64,000 nt of DNA from Ancylomarina sp. DW003 (lineage in GTDB: Bacteria > Bacteroidota > Bacteroidia > Bacteroidales > Marinifilaceae): the NCBI RefSeq assembly GCF_029029505.1, contig NZ_JAKJSD010000008.1, forward strand, positions 1 to 64,000. Reading direction: 5' to 3'. This document shows, piece by piece, positions 38,356 through 45,837 of this stretch; the first letter of the stretch is position 1, and each line of letters opens with the position of its first letter. The notes beneath the pieces are model-generated. The model had not been told where the DNA came from, searched no databases, and saw nothing but the letters and a program-made list of their open reading frames with translations. A program made the translations under genes and the position numbers.

Positions 38356-38468
38356 ATAAGGAAGACAAAGTCAAAAGGTCCAAAAGTCAAAATAGTGAAA
38401 AGGTCAAATTAATCACTTTTCCTTAATCATATTTATACTTTAACCTTTATCCTTAATTATTTTATCCT
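38356..38468. repeat. degenerate AAAGGTC/CCTTTA-type intergenic repeat tract
   Basis: Non-coding sequence between ispD and map built of imperfect short units: AAAGTCAAAAGGTCCAAAAGTC on one half, and on the other ACTTTAACCTTTATCC and similar. Related low-complexity tracts occur at 52181-52230 and 59849-60066. Confidence 0.45.
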
Positions 38469-38475
38469 TGAAATT

Positions 38476-39255
38476 CTATTTGAAGATATCGTATTCACCA
38501 ACATCAGTCAAGATCTCATAGCCATCTTTTGTAACCAAAATGGTATGCTCAAACTGTGCCGATAACTTATTGTCGATGGTACGAGCAGTCCAACCATCAT
38601 TCTCATCGATTACAGCGCGTGCCTTACCCATATTAATCATTGGTTCGATAGTGAAAATCATACCCGGCTTCATAATCTCACCCGAGTTACGATGCGAAAT
38701 ATGCTCAACTTGTGGTTCTTCATGAAATTCAAGACCTATACCGTGTCCACAAAATTCATATACCACACCATATTTTCTTGCCTTAGCAAATCGACCAATA
38801 GCAAAACCAATGTTTCCAAAATAGTTATCAGGCTTCACTTGCTCAATACCCAAATAAAGAGCATGTTCGGTATCTTCAACCAATTTAGCAGCTTGATTCG
38901 TAATATCTCCAATAGTAAACATGGTGCTGGTATCTCCAAAGTAACCATCAAGAATAGTCGTCACATCAATATTTAAGATATCCCCCTCTTTCAAAATTGT
39001 TTTCTCGTTTGGGATACCGTGGCAAATAACATTATTTAAGGAAATGCAACTCGATTTCGGGTAACCATGATAGCCTAATGTTGCAGGAATTGCCCCATTA
39101 TCACGCATATATTCTTCGATTAAGTTATCAAGGTAAAGTGTGTTTACACCTTCTTTCACATAATCGCTAATAAATTTAAGTGTATTTCCAGCCAACTGAG
39201 AACTCTTTCTAATGCCCTCAATTTGCTCTGCCGTTTTAATTATAATTTCGCTCAT
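38476..39255 (-). CDS. map: methionine aminopeptidase, type I
   Basis: 259 aa. Metal ligands in order: Asp in ILNIDVTTILDGYFGDTS, His in FCGHGIGLEFHEEP, Glu in MIFTIEPMINMG, and the final Glu in SAQFEHTILVTKDGYEILT. CHGIP supplies the substrate His. Removes N-terminal Met from nascent proteins. Here it is away from the ribosomal-protein operon where Bacteroidota often keep a map copy, so it could be a second paralogue. Confidence 0.94.
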   Translation of the reverse strand: MSEIIIKTAEQIEGIRKSSQLAGNTLKFISDYVKEGVNTLYLDNLIEEYMRDNGAIPATLGYHGYPKSSCISLNNVICHGIPNEKTILKEGDILNIDVTTILDGYFGDTSTMFTIGDITNQAAKLVEDTEHALYLGIEQVKPDNYFGNIGFAIGRFAKARKYGVVYEFCGHGIGLEFHEEPQVEHISHRNSGEIMKPGMIFTIEPMINMGKARAVIDENDGWTARTIDNKLSAQFEHTILVTKDGYEILTDVGEYDIFK

Positions 39256-39576
39256 CTACTTGTAAACCTATAAATTAGAGCTGCATTAACAATGGAATAG
39301 TTCTCAAAATGAATTCCATACAGCCCTCAATAAAAGAACACCCAAAGGTCTGCAATGATTCCTACTTATGCAAACAAAAGCTTTCAAAAGTTTAAGCTCT
39401 TATTTTACACCGGTCTCATACCGAAATGAACTTTAATTTAAATGGAATCATTTTTAGCTAAATCAAGATCATTTTCAAACTTAGAATAGGAAATTTCTAA
39501 TTTAAAAGTTTAGAATTGCTGTTCTTCTTCTCTCATGTGATACATTTCAGCAAATTCAATATCCCTGCCTACATAA
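39256..39576. other. intergenic region upstream of map
   Basis: AT-rich stretch holding the map promoter region; no consensus element could be fixed. No coding frame or RNA was recognised. It ends at the shared-type terminator of the next gene. Confidence 0.4.
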
Positions 39577-39610
39577 TAAAAAAGGAACAGCTCTTTCGAA
39601 CCGTCCCTTT
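39577..39610 (-). terminator. terminator of shared ACRGYTCGAAAGAGYTGT type (copy 1)
   Basis: Minus-strand RNA folds into a 13-pair stem (with G-U pairs) closed by a GAAA tetraloop and followed by Us. It lies 16 bp past the stop at 39626. The same core recurs at 41706-41736 and 43521-43551. Confidence 0.85.
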
Positions 39611-39625
39611 AGCATTTTTATTAGA

Positions 39626-40525
39626 TTAATTCATCAGAATTTTATCGATGGTACTGGTTAGTTTTTTATTGGCAGCTCCCTCCTTTATTTCTGCTTTTAA
39701 GGCTAAAAGCTCTTCCACAATTTGTTTCTTTTCCTGAACTTGCTGTTGGTTTTGTTTTTGTAAACGATCCTCAGCATTTTTATCAGCACTTTTATCGGCA
39801 TTACCCGTCAGCAACGTATCGATGGTTGTAACAGCTCTTTCGAGAATTCGATAAAACAAGGATGCCGAAAAACCACCCAACATAGCCAATAGCGGTACGG
39901 TTAAAAAACCAACAGCAGGTGATTTCGTCGTTTCCAGAGAAGAAGGAATCAGCGTAGCCATCATTAAGCCGGCAATCAGGCCAAGCACAAAGCGTATCCA
40001 ATAAGAACTTTCGTATTTGGGATCGTAAGTTCCCTTAATAATGTATTTATTTGCTTCGAAAAGGTTACTAAAACAAGCTCCTAAAGCAGCAGCAGAGAGA
40101 AAAAACATTAGATTAAGAAACAAATCGATTCCCTGATCGGCAAGAATTCCCTTAGCAACCGATTGGGTGTTGACATGAGGGGATAAACTAATCCAGATAA
40201 AGCCAACCAAAGATATAACAGTAGTAGCCATCATACGGCGAACCAATCCTACCGGGCCTAAAAAATTGAACCAGCTACCCGTCTCAGCTTCTCTATAAAG
40301 CAAAGAAATAGTTTTGGGCCGGGCCGGAGCAACTCTGGTCGACAAGTTTTTGTGCAAATTTAGAATCTCCTTACTGTTCCAGCCAGCTTCCTTTGCCCGA
40401 TTTATGTCGGTTAGCTTGACTGAATCAGGAGGAATAGCTGAGCCCTCAGCTGATAAATATTTCATCATGGCTATACACTCATCAATTAGGTATTTTTCCA
40501 TATGTACATTTGTATTCTGTGCCAT
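39626..40525 (-). CDS. four-helix membrane protein with C-terminal coiled coil, unknown function
   Basis: 299 aa, not recognised as a named family. The soluble N-terminal part (about 90 residues) is followed by four transmembrane helices (near 97-115, 131-153, 178-196 and 205-230) and then a Gln/Lys/Glu-rich coiled-coil tail (residues 240-299). The gene starts 39 bp after a LysM-GH19 hydrolase gene and shares its terminator, so the two form an operon. A holin-like or anchoring role for the hydrolase is possible but rests only on context. ATG start confirmed. Confidence 0.7.
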   Translation of the reverse strand: MAQNTNVHMEKYLIDECIAMMKYLSAEGSAIPPDSVKLTDINRAKEAGWNSKEILNLHKNLSTRVAPARPKTISLLYREAETGSWFNFLGPVGLVRRMMATTVISLVGFIWISLSPHVNTQSVAKGILADQGIDLFLNLMFFLSAAALGACFSNLFEANKYIIKGTYDPKYESSYWIRFVLGLIAGLMMATLIPSSLETTKSPAVGFLTVPLLAMLGGFSASLFYRILERAVTTIDTLLTGNADKSADKNAEDRLQKQNQQQVQEKKQIVEELLALKAEIKEGAANKKLTSTIDKILMN

Positions 40526-40564
40526 TGCTCTGGTATTAGACTTTCACTTATTATATAGGCTTAC

Positions 40565-41404
40565 TTAAACAATCATATGTTTATGGTTAATGAAAATTTC
40601 TTTTGCTCGTACTAAGTAAGCTTCACGATCTTCCAAGCCATTATAACCACCATTTATTCGCCTCGTAATCCCTTTAATATCATCTTTATCGGCAAAGGCA
40701 TTCAATTCTCTGGAATTCCAAAACCAAGCGGCCGCTTCAACAGCTGCATTGGCATCATTTGCCAGCAACTCTGGTTGGTTGATCAGGTCAAGCTTTAAAG
40801 CGAAACCACATTGGGTGTAATTATCTCTACCTGTCAGTTGAATTAAACCACGTCCTCTAAATTTCCAACCATCACCACTTGCCTCATCCCCATTCTTCAT
40901 TCTATTGGCATAAACCCGATTGGCAATTTTCTCCGGCTGACGTGCATAAGCCTGAGCCAATTCATCACTTGGGAAATACTTTCCGAAAACAGCACGTAAA
41001 GCCTTTTCGCTATAATTCAAGTTTTCGGAATTGTATTTGAAACTACCACTTTCGTGTCCTATTTGCGCAATAAAGTGAGCCATCCGTAAAGGCGTGTTTA
41101 TTCCAAACTTTGGCAACTGAGAATTTAAGGCTTCTAAATATTTCCAAATGTTCTCTTCACTTGCCTGAGGCATGATATATGACAAACAATCTAAAGTAAG
41201 AACCAAGCCTCCGGTATGTTTTGTATCGTTCGAAACAGCATCATCTTTTATGCCTGGCAATAAAATCTCCTGCCCTGGTATAACAATATTGGGATTCACA
41301 ATATTGTTGGCCTCCGCAATTTCCTTATATTTCATAGCGTCTTTATAAAACGTCTTAGCAATAGATCCTAAGGTATCGCCTGCTTTAATGGTATATTTTT
41401 TCAT
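40565..41404 (-). CDS. LysM and GH19 chitinase/lysozyme-fold protein
   Basis: 279 aa. LysM motif at residues 3-50 (YTIKAGDTLGSIAKTFY, IVIPGQEILLPG) and GH19 domain at about 70-270. The catalytic acid is probably Glu118 in AQIGHESGSF; KFRGRGLIQLTGRDNY and NPELLAND-like segments are typical of GH19 endolysins. There is no signal peptide, so the enzyme stays inside until released, as phage, tailocin or contractile-injection-type endolysins do. No structural phage gene is nearby. Target is probably peptidoglycan rather than chitin. Operon with the membrane protein downstream. Confidence 0.85.
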   Translation of the reverse strand: MKKYTIKAGDTLGSIAKTFYKDAMKYKEIAEANNIVNPNIVIPGQEILLPGIKDDAVSNDTKHTGGLVLTLDCLSYIMPQASEENIWKYLEALNSQLPKFGINTPLRMAHFIAQIGHESGSFKYNSENLNYSEKALRAVFGKYFPSDELAQAYARQPEKIANRVYANRMKNGDEASGDGWKFRGRGLIQLTGRDNYTQCGFALKLDLINQPELLANDANAAVEAAAWFWNSRELNAFADKDDIKGITRRINGGYNGLEDREAYLVRAKEIFINHKHMIV

Positions 41405-41705
41405 ATCACAATGGTTTTATAGTCATAATTTTAATTACACCTTATCAAAGCTAATAAATTTATATTAACAATAAAGACATACTTAAGATAAATAAAATTG
41501 AGAATAAAACAAAAATGAAGTATAGAACAAAGACATCTATTAAAGCTGAAATACAATATAATGAAAGAAGATGCATTTAACTTTAAAACAGAATTATTAA
41601 ACAATTAAAAAAACAATCTAATATTCAAGAAATACATTCAGCTTTTCTTGAATACAACTACCCACAAGATTATACAAGATATTTGTTCTCATTAAAAAGA
41701 GCTAC
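41405..41705. other. intergenic region upstream of the LysM-GH19 operon
   Basis: About 300 bp of very AT-rich, non-coding sequence. It should carry the promoter of the hydrolase operon, but no full TTTG...TAnnTTTG pair was found. Confidence 0.4.
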
Positions 41706-41736
41706 AAAAAAAGACAGCTCTTTCGAACTGTCCCCT
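41706..41736 (-). terminator. terminator of shared ACRGYTCGAAAGAGYTGT type (copy 2)
   Basis: Eight-bp stem 41713-41720 against 41725-41732 with GAAA loop on the minus-strand RNA and a run of seven Us. It is 40 bp past the two-CW gene stop. Confidence 0.85.
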
Positions 41737-41775
41737 ACAAATATTGAAAAATTATAAGCTTGAATAAGTGAATAT

Positions 41776-42084
41776 TTACTCATAAAAACTTTTTTTAGGA
41801 ATGAGAACGAATTCTCGCCCTTCCTCCTCATTAACATATTTTAAAAATTCACAATGAATACAATCCATCAATTTACTACCTATCGCCCCCTGAATTTCTC
41901 CATTGCATAATGTTCCTTCAACTGTCCAACAAGATCGCCCACCATTTTTCCCGCCATTAACACCGTCAAATTCGCTTGTCAATTTTGTTGGGCAAGCTCC
42001 AAATTCTTTCGAATTTTCACCTTCCGGCTCTCTTCCACATTTATTAAACTCCCAACAATTTATTTTTCGCTCCATTTGTGACAT
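41776..42084 (-). CDS. two-CW domain protein (small Cys-rich)
   Basis: 102 aa with CWEFNKCGRE near the N-terminus and SCWTVEGTLCNG in the middle, plus ACPTK and CIHCEF: eight cysteines in pairs. The CW-x-F/x-x-x-C pattern is that of small two-CW domain proteins, also found as a module in sensory proteins, and is presumed to bind metal or an Fe-S cluster. No function is established. Neighbouring genes encode a MarR regulator with a Cys tail and a CPVC thioredoxin-like protein, all on the same strand. Confidence 0.75.
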   Translation of the reverse strand: MSQMERKINCWEFNKCGREPEGENSKEFGACPTKLTSEFDGVNGGKNGGRSCWTVEGTLCNGEIQGAIGSKLMDCIHCEFLKYVNEEEGREFVLIPKKSFYE

Positions 42085-42427
42085 TTATTTTGTAATGTCA
42101 TTTGTTAAATTATTCTGATAGTAAAAGTATAGCAACTATAATATTACGCTAACCTAATATTCCTTTAAATGTACAATATGACTTAAACCTCCTGCCAAAT
42201 CTATAAAATAAGTTTCAAAACAATATAAATAATTAAAGTAAAACTATAGATTATAAAATCGTTTCTGTTTAAAAACCACTCCATCAATCTAAGATTGCCT
42301 CCTCTACTTGTTTCCCTCCTTTAAGATTTACTTCAACAATTACCCAGAATACCATAATCTACAGAATAAACAAACTAATATTTATCATTTTATAATGATG
42401 AAAACTCTGTAATTGTGCGAATATTTT
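42085..42427. other. intergenic region between MarR and two-CW genes
   Basis: 343 bp, AT-rich, no coding frame. The nearest -7-like box for the two-CW gene is TATAGTTG (one mismatch). No hairpin terminator for the MarR gene was recognised. Confidence 0.35.
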
Positions 42428-43066
42428 TTAGGATTTAGGATCGCTGCTACCATCGTCATCTTTTGGTTTTTGTTCATATTCGGGACAGTCTAGCCTAATA
42501 TCAGAAGTCAATAATTCTTTTTCCATTAGGGTACAATAATCTCTTCCTTCAGATTTATCATAGAATTTACAAGCATAACAAGTTCTTTGAACTGTTAGAA
42601 TTCCACTATTATTTAATTGATAAATTAATTTGCTTAGAGATTTTAATAAATTTTCTAAATCTGCTTCCCCAATGGTATTTAGCTGGTTCGCTAAAGGATC
42701 CGCAAAATTTTCAGTAGAGACAACTACCTTTTTACCTAAATCGGTTAATAAAATAGAGTAAGTACGGCTATCGTGTGACGAATAATCTTTTGTGACATAC
42801 CCCTTTTTATTTAAGACTTTAATTGCATCGCTCACTGTTGGCTTAGTTATATTAAACTCCATTGCCAAATGACTAACATTACAGAGATCTTTCTTATGAT
42901 AATTTATAAAAATAAGTATTTGAATCTGAATAGGGCTTAAACCAATAGCTTTTGCATGTTCCCATAATAAAACTTTAAATACTTCTGATATACGTTCAAG
43001 ACCAACCACAATTTTACTTGTAACGCTGTGTTGTTGAAATTCGATATTGAAACTACTTTTTTTCAT
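42428..43066 (-). CDS. MarR-family regulator with C-terminal four-Cys cluster
   Basis: 212 aa. The winged-helix MarR core covers about residues 15-155 (AKAIGLSPIQIQILIFI, MEFNITKPTVSDAIKVLNKKGYV, DSRTYSILLTDLGKKV). The unusual part is a 55-residue tail with Cys163, Cys166, Cys178 and Cys194 (CYACKFYD, DYCTL, LDCPEYE), suited to bind a metal or Fe-S cluster, ending in an acidic stretch. It is the second gene of an operon with a thioredoxin-like protein. A palindrome in that operon's promoter is a likely autoregulatory operator. Probably a redox- or metal-responsive repressor; the ligand is unknown. Confidence 0.85.
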   Translation of the reverse strand: MKKSSFNIEFQQHSVTSKIVVGLERISEVFKVLLWEHAKAIGLSPIQIQILIFINYHKKDLCNVSHLAMEFNITKPTVSDAIKVLNKKGYVTKDYSSHDSRTYSILLTDLGKKVVVSTENFADPLANQLNTIGEADLENLLKSLSKLIYQLNNSGILTVQRTCYACKFYDKSEGRDYCTLMEKELLTSDIRLDCPEYEQKPKDDDGSSDPKS

Positions 43067-43133
43067 ATATAAAAAATACCTGCAAGGGTTTGCTCTGCAG
43101 GTAAAGTTAGTAATTCTGTTTTTTAAACAAATT

Positions 43134-43367
43134 TTATCCTTTTACATCTGCCATAGATGCACCAAAATTGATATGTAACACATTTCCATTTGGCATTACT
43201 AATGCAGGTACAGATTTGACACCTACTTTTTCAGCTTCCTCAATTCGAGATTTACTTTCTGCAAAATTTACGACTTCGATATTCGAAGGATTAATTAAAC
43301 TTAGAATGTCTTGTTCGGCACTGATACAAACTGGACAGGCTGCGTGATAAAAAATTGATTTACCCAT
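43134..43367 (-). CDS. small thioredoxin-like protein with CPVC motif
   Basis: 77 aa from the ATG at 43367 (MGKSIFYHAACPVC). A minimal thioredoxin/glutaredoxin fold: CPVC at residues 11-14 and the cis-Pro segment VKSVPALVMPNG. It lacks a signal peptide, so cytoplasmic. It leads the operon with the Cys-tailed MarR gene 67 bp downstream, suggesting that disulfide exchange on the regulator or its target is part of its job. Glutaredoxin-like use of glutathione is less likely in this group. Confidence 0.8.
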   Translation of the reverse strand: MGKSIFYHAACPVCISAEQDILSLINPSNIEVVNFAESKSRIEEAEKVGVKSVPALVMPNGNVLHINFGASMADVKG

Positions 43368-43406
43368 AATTAAATATTTTAAATTCATTAAGCACTATTG
43401 CCAATA

Positions 43407-43438
43407 CAAATATAGTAAGGATTCCTAACTACCACAAA
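43407..43438 (-). promoter_or_regulatory. promoter of the thioredoxin-like/MarR operon with overlapping operator
   Basis: On the minus strand TTTG (complement of 43435-43438), a 20-bp spacer and TATATTTG (complement of 43407-43414) match the Bacteroidota sigma-ABfr promoter. The spacer contains the near-palindrome TAGTAAGGATTCCTAACTA (43413-43431; eight of nine arm positions pair), overlapping the -7 box. This is the expected place for a MarR-type repressor site. Confidence 0.7.
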
Positions 43439-43520
43439 TATATTTGCATGTTACTCTGGTTAAAACAAATTTGGATTTAGCCATTGAGTTTGCCCCATAC
43501 AAACAATTAAAGGCATTGAA

Positions 43521-43551
43521 AAAGGGACAACTCTTTCGAGCTGTCCCTTTC
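43521..43551 (-). terminator. terminator of shared ACRGYTCGAAAGAGYTGT type (copy 3)
   Basis: Twelve-bp stem 43523-43534 against 43539-43550, with one G-U pair and a GAAA loop on the minus-strand RNA, then Us. Lies 22 bp past the ornithine aminotransferase stop. Confidence 0.88.
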
Positions 43552-43572
43552 GTATAATTTGAGAATTCCTGA

Positions 43573-44802
43573 TTATTCGAATTCTGCCATTGTTTTCTTA
43601 ATGATCTCAATCGCTTCGCGAAGTTGAGTTTCATTGATTGTCAATGGAGGAGCAAAACGAATGATATGTCCATGAGTTGGCTTAGCTAACATACCATTGT
43701 CGCGAAGACGCATACACACATCCCAAGCTGTTTTACCACCTTTAGGCTTAATAACAATTGCATTAAGAAGACCTTTACCACGTACCAGCTCAATCATGTC
43801 AGACTTAACAGCTGATAATTCTTCACGGAAAATCTGTCCCATTGCCTCAGCATTCTCAGCCAGTTTTTCGTCTTTTACAACTTCAAGAGCTGCCATTGCA
43901 ACCTCACAAGCAATTGGGTTACCACCAAAAGTAGAACCGTGCTCACCTGGCTTAATAACAAGCATGATATCGTCATCTGCAAGTACTGCAGATACAGGTA
44001 CAACACCACCTGAAATTGCTTTTCCAAGAATCAATACGTCCGGACGAACACCTTCGTGATCAACAGCTAATAACTTACCTGTACGAGCAATCCCCGTTTG
44101 AACCTCATCAGCTACGAACAATACGTTATTCTCTTTACATAGCGCTGAAGCTTTCTTTAAAAATCCATTCTCCGGTACATAAACACCAGCCTCACCCTGA
44201 ATAGGCTCAACTAAGAATGCACATACGTTAGGATCTTTCAACTCTTTAGCCAATGCATCAACATCGTTGTAAGGAATAGAAACAAAACCTGGTGTGAATG
44301 GACCAAATCCTTTATATGAATCCGGATCGTTAGACATAGAAACAATTGTAACCGTACGTCCGTGGAAGTTACCATCACATACAATTATCTTAGCCTCATT
44401 CTCAGGAATACCTTTTACATCGTACCCCCAACGACGAACAAGCTTAATAGCTGTTTCATCAGCTTCAGCCCCCGTGTTCATTGGTAATACTTTATCATAT
44501 CCGAAATACTTAGTTACGTATTCCTCATATTTTCCTAAGTTGTTACTATAGAATGCACGAGAAGTTAGAGTTAACTTTTGTGCTTGCTCCATCATAGCTC
44601 CAATAATTTTTGGATGACAGTGCCCTTGATTAACAGCTGAATACGCTGAAAGGAAATCGTAGTATTTTTTTCCATCAGTATCCCAAACATGTACGCCTTC
44701 TCCTCTTTCTAATACTACTGGAAGTGGATGGTAGTTGTGAGCTCCAAATTGTGACTCTTTTTCCATGTAGTCTGCCGCTGTCATTTTTGTTGTAGTGGTC
44801 AT
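43573..44802 (-). CDS. rocD: ornithine--oxo-acid aminotransferase
   Basis: 409 aa from the ATG at 44802; the longer frame has no homology before it. Class-III PLP aminotransferase: [61 protein letters not shown], and the PLP Lys in [33 protein letters not shown] follows. Converts ornithine and 2-oxoglutarate to glutamate semialdehyde and glutamate. The N-terminal block [26 protein letters not shown] is typical of RocD. Monocistronic with a strong terminator. Confidence 0.93.
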   Translation of the reverse strand: MTTTTKMTAADYMEKESQFGAHNYHPLPVVLERGEGVHVWDTDGKKYYDFLSAYSAVNQGHCHPKIIGAMMEQAQKLTLTSRAFYSNNLGKYEEYVTKYFGYDKVLPMNTGAEADETAIKLVRRWGYDVKGIPENEAKIIVCDGNFHGRTVTIVSMSNDPDSYKGFGPFTPGFVSIPYNDVDALAKELKDPNVCAFLVEPIQGEAGVYVPENGFLKKASALCKENNVLFVADEVQTGIARTGKLLAVDHEGVRPDVLILGKAISGGVVPVSAVLADDDIMLVIKPGEHGSTFGGNPIACEVAMAALEVVKDEKLAENAEAMGQIFREELSAVKSDMIELVRGKGLLNAIVIKPKGGKTAWDVCMRLRDNGMLAKPTHGHIIRFAPPLTINETQLREAIEIIKKTMAEFE

Positions 44803-45127
44803 AAAATTTACATTTATAAGGTTTGTAATTTTAGGTTTATTTATTTTGAATTTTGGTGAGCACAATTTTGTTATTTTTTTTCACAAAACAAACATCTATT
44901 CATAATTTTTTCATGTCAATTAACATCTTTTAAATTCCTCCTCAAAGCCTTTAGTTACTACAAGTATCAAGAAACTTAACAGTAAATTTGTTCAAATATT
45001 ATGCTTTATCCAATAGATACAGAACATTCCATTTTATTTGAAAAAATTAGTGCAAAAATTTACTGTTAATTATTTAATCTGAACTTCTCTTTATTTTTTT
45101 TTCAAATACTTAGAATTCTCATATTCA
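44803..45127. other. intergenic region upstream of rocD
   Basis: About 325 bp, very AT-rich, non-coding. Presumed rocD promoter region; no full consensus pair was found. No RNA or repeat was recognised. Confidence 0.4.
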
Positions 45128-45156
45128 AAAAAAATAGAGCCTAACGCCCTATTTTT
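45128..45156 (-). terminator. hairpin downstream of the Y1 transposase gene
   Basis: Stem TAGaGC/GCcCTA (45135-45140 against 45146-45151, one mismatch) flanked by A- and T-runs, 33 bp past the transposase stop. A terminator, or the right-end hairpin of an IS200-type element; the sequence does not decide. Confidence 0.6.
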
Positions 45157-45189
45157 CAACAACTACAAGCTTTCCATTCCTTTTTCGGA

Positions 45190-45645
45190 TCAATTCCAGA
45201 AATAGGACGAATCGTACTCAACAACTCCAAATTGTTGCATAATTTCGTCAACTTCTTCCTTATAGGTCATGTTATCGTGATGTTTTTTCTGATTTTTAAT
45301 GGATCTCGTGACCACATCAACTTGAAAATGACTGACAGAAAAAGCACCATAGCCCTCTTGCCAGGCAAAGTCCTTATTTTCATGACCAATTGATCTGATC
45401 CATCTTGCCGATTCGTCTTTTATAACATTAACAATTGTAGCAAGAGCAAAGTCTTTAGATAAACCAAACAGAATATGGATATGATCAGATACTGAATTAA
45501 TAATATGAACCTGACAGTTATATTTCTTCAATACACCCGATATACAAGCATGAAGTTTTAACTCCCATATTTCTTTTATATAAGGCTTACGATCCTCAGT
45601 ACTGAATGTCAAATGAACATAGAGTTGCGATAATGATTGTCCCAT
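45190..45645 (-). CDS. IS200/IS605-like Y1 transposase with catalytic Tyr replaced by Ser
   Basis: 151 aa from the ATG at 45645 (MGQSLSQLYVHLTFST). The HUH motif is present as His55-Ile-His57 (DHIHILFGL), and WQEGYGAFSVS is typical of the Bacteroidota TnpA group. The helix normally reading VxxYIxNQxxHH reads VVTRSIKNQKKHH, so the nucleophilic Tyr is Ser115; codon 45301-45303 is TCC, one base from TAC. The rest of the frame is intact. Without the Tyr, strand cleavage should fail. It may be a recently dead element or a domesticated single-strand DNA-binding protein. No TnpB/IscB partner. Confidence 0.85.
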   Translation of the reverse strand: MGQSLSQLYVHLTFSTEDRKPYIKEIWELKLHACISGVLKKYNCQVHIINSVSDHIHILFGLSKDFALATIVNVIKDESARWIRSIGHENKDFAWQEGYGAFSVSHFQVDVVTRSIKNQKKHHDNMTYKEEVDEIMQQFGVVEYDSSYFWN

Positions 45646-45837
45646 AAGCTGAGTGTTACATGTAAAATAGAATAAAACAGAGCCCAATTATTGTTTAAAA
45701 TCAAGCTCTTAACTAATTTAACTAATTGTAATTGAATAAACAAAAGCTCTTGACTAATAAATTTTTAATCTCCAATCATAATTATAAGGATCTGTTGTAT
45801 CTTAGCCTCACCTATACTAATGTCTAGCTCTTTCATA

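Noticed and set aside
45128-45720. Complete IS200-type element with both end hairpins
   Set aside because: A hairpin follows the gene and a weak AGAGC/GCTCT pair precedes it, but no conserved ends or target site can be fixed, so only the gene and one hairpin are called.
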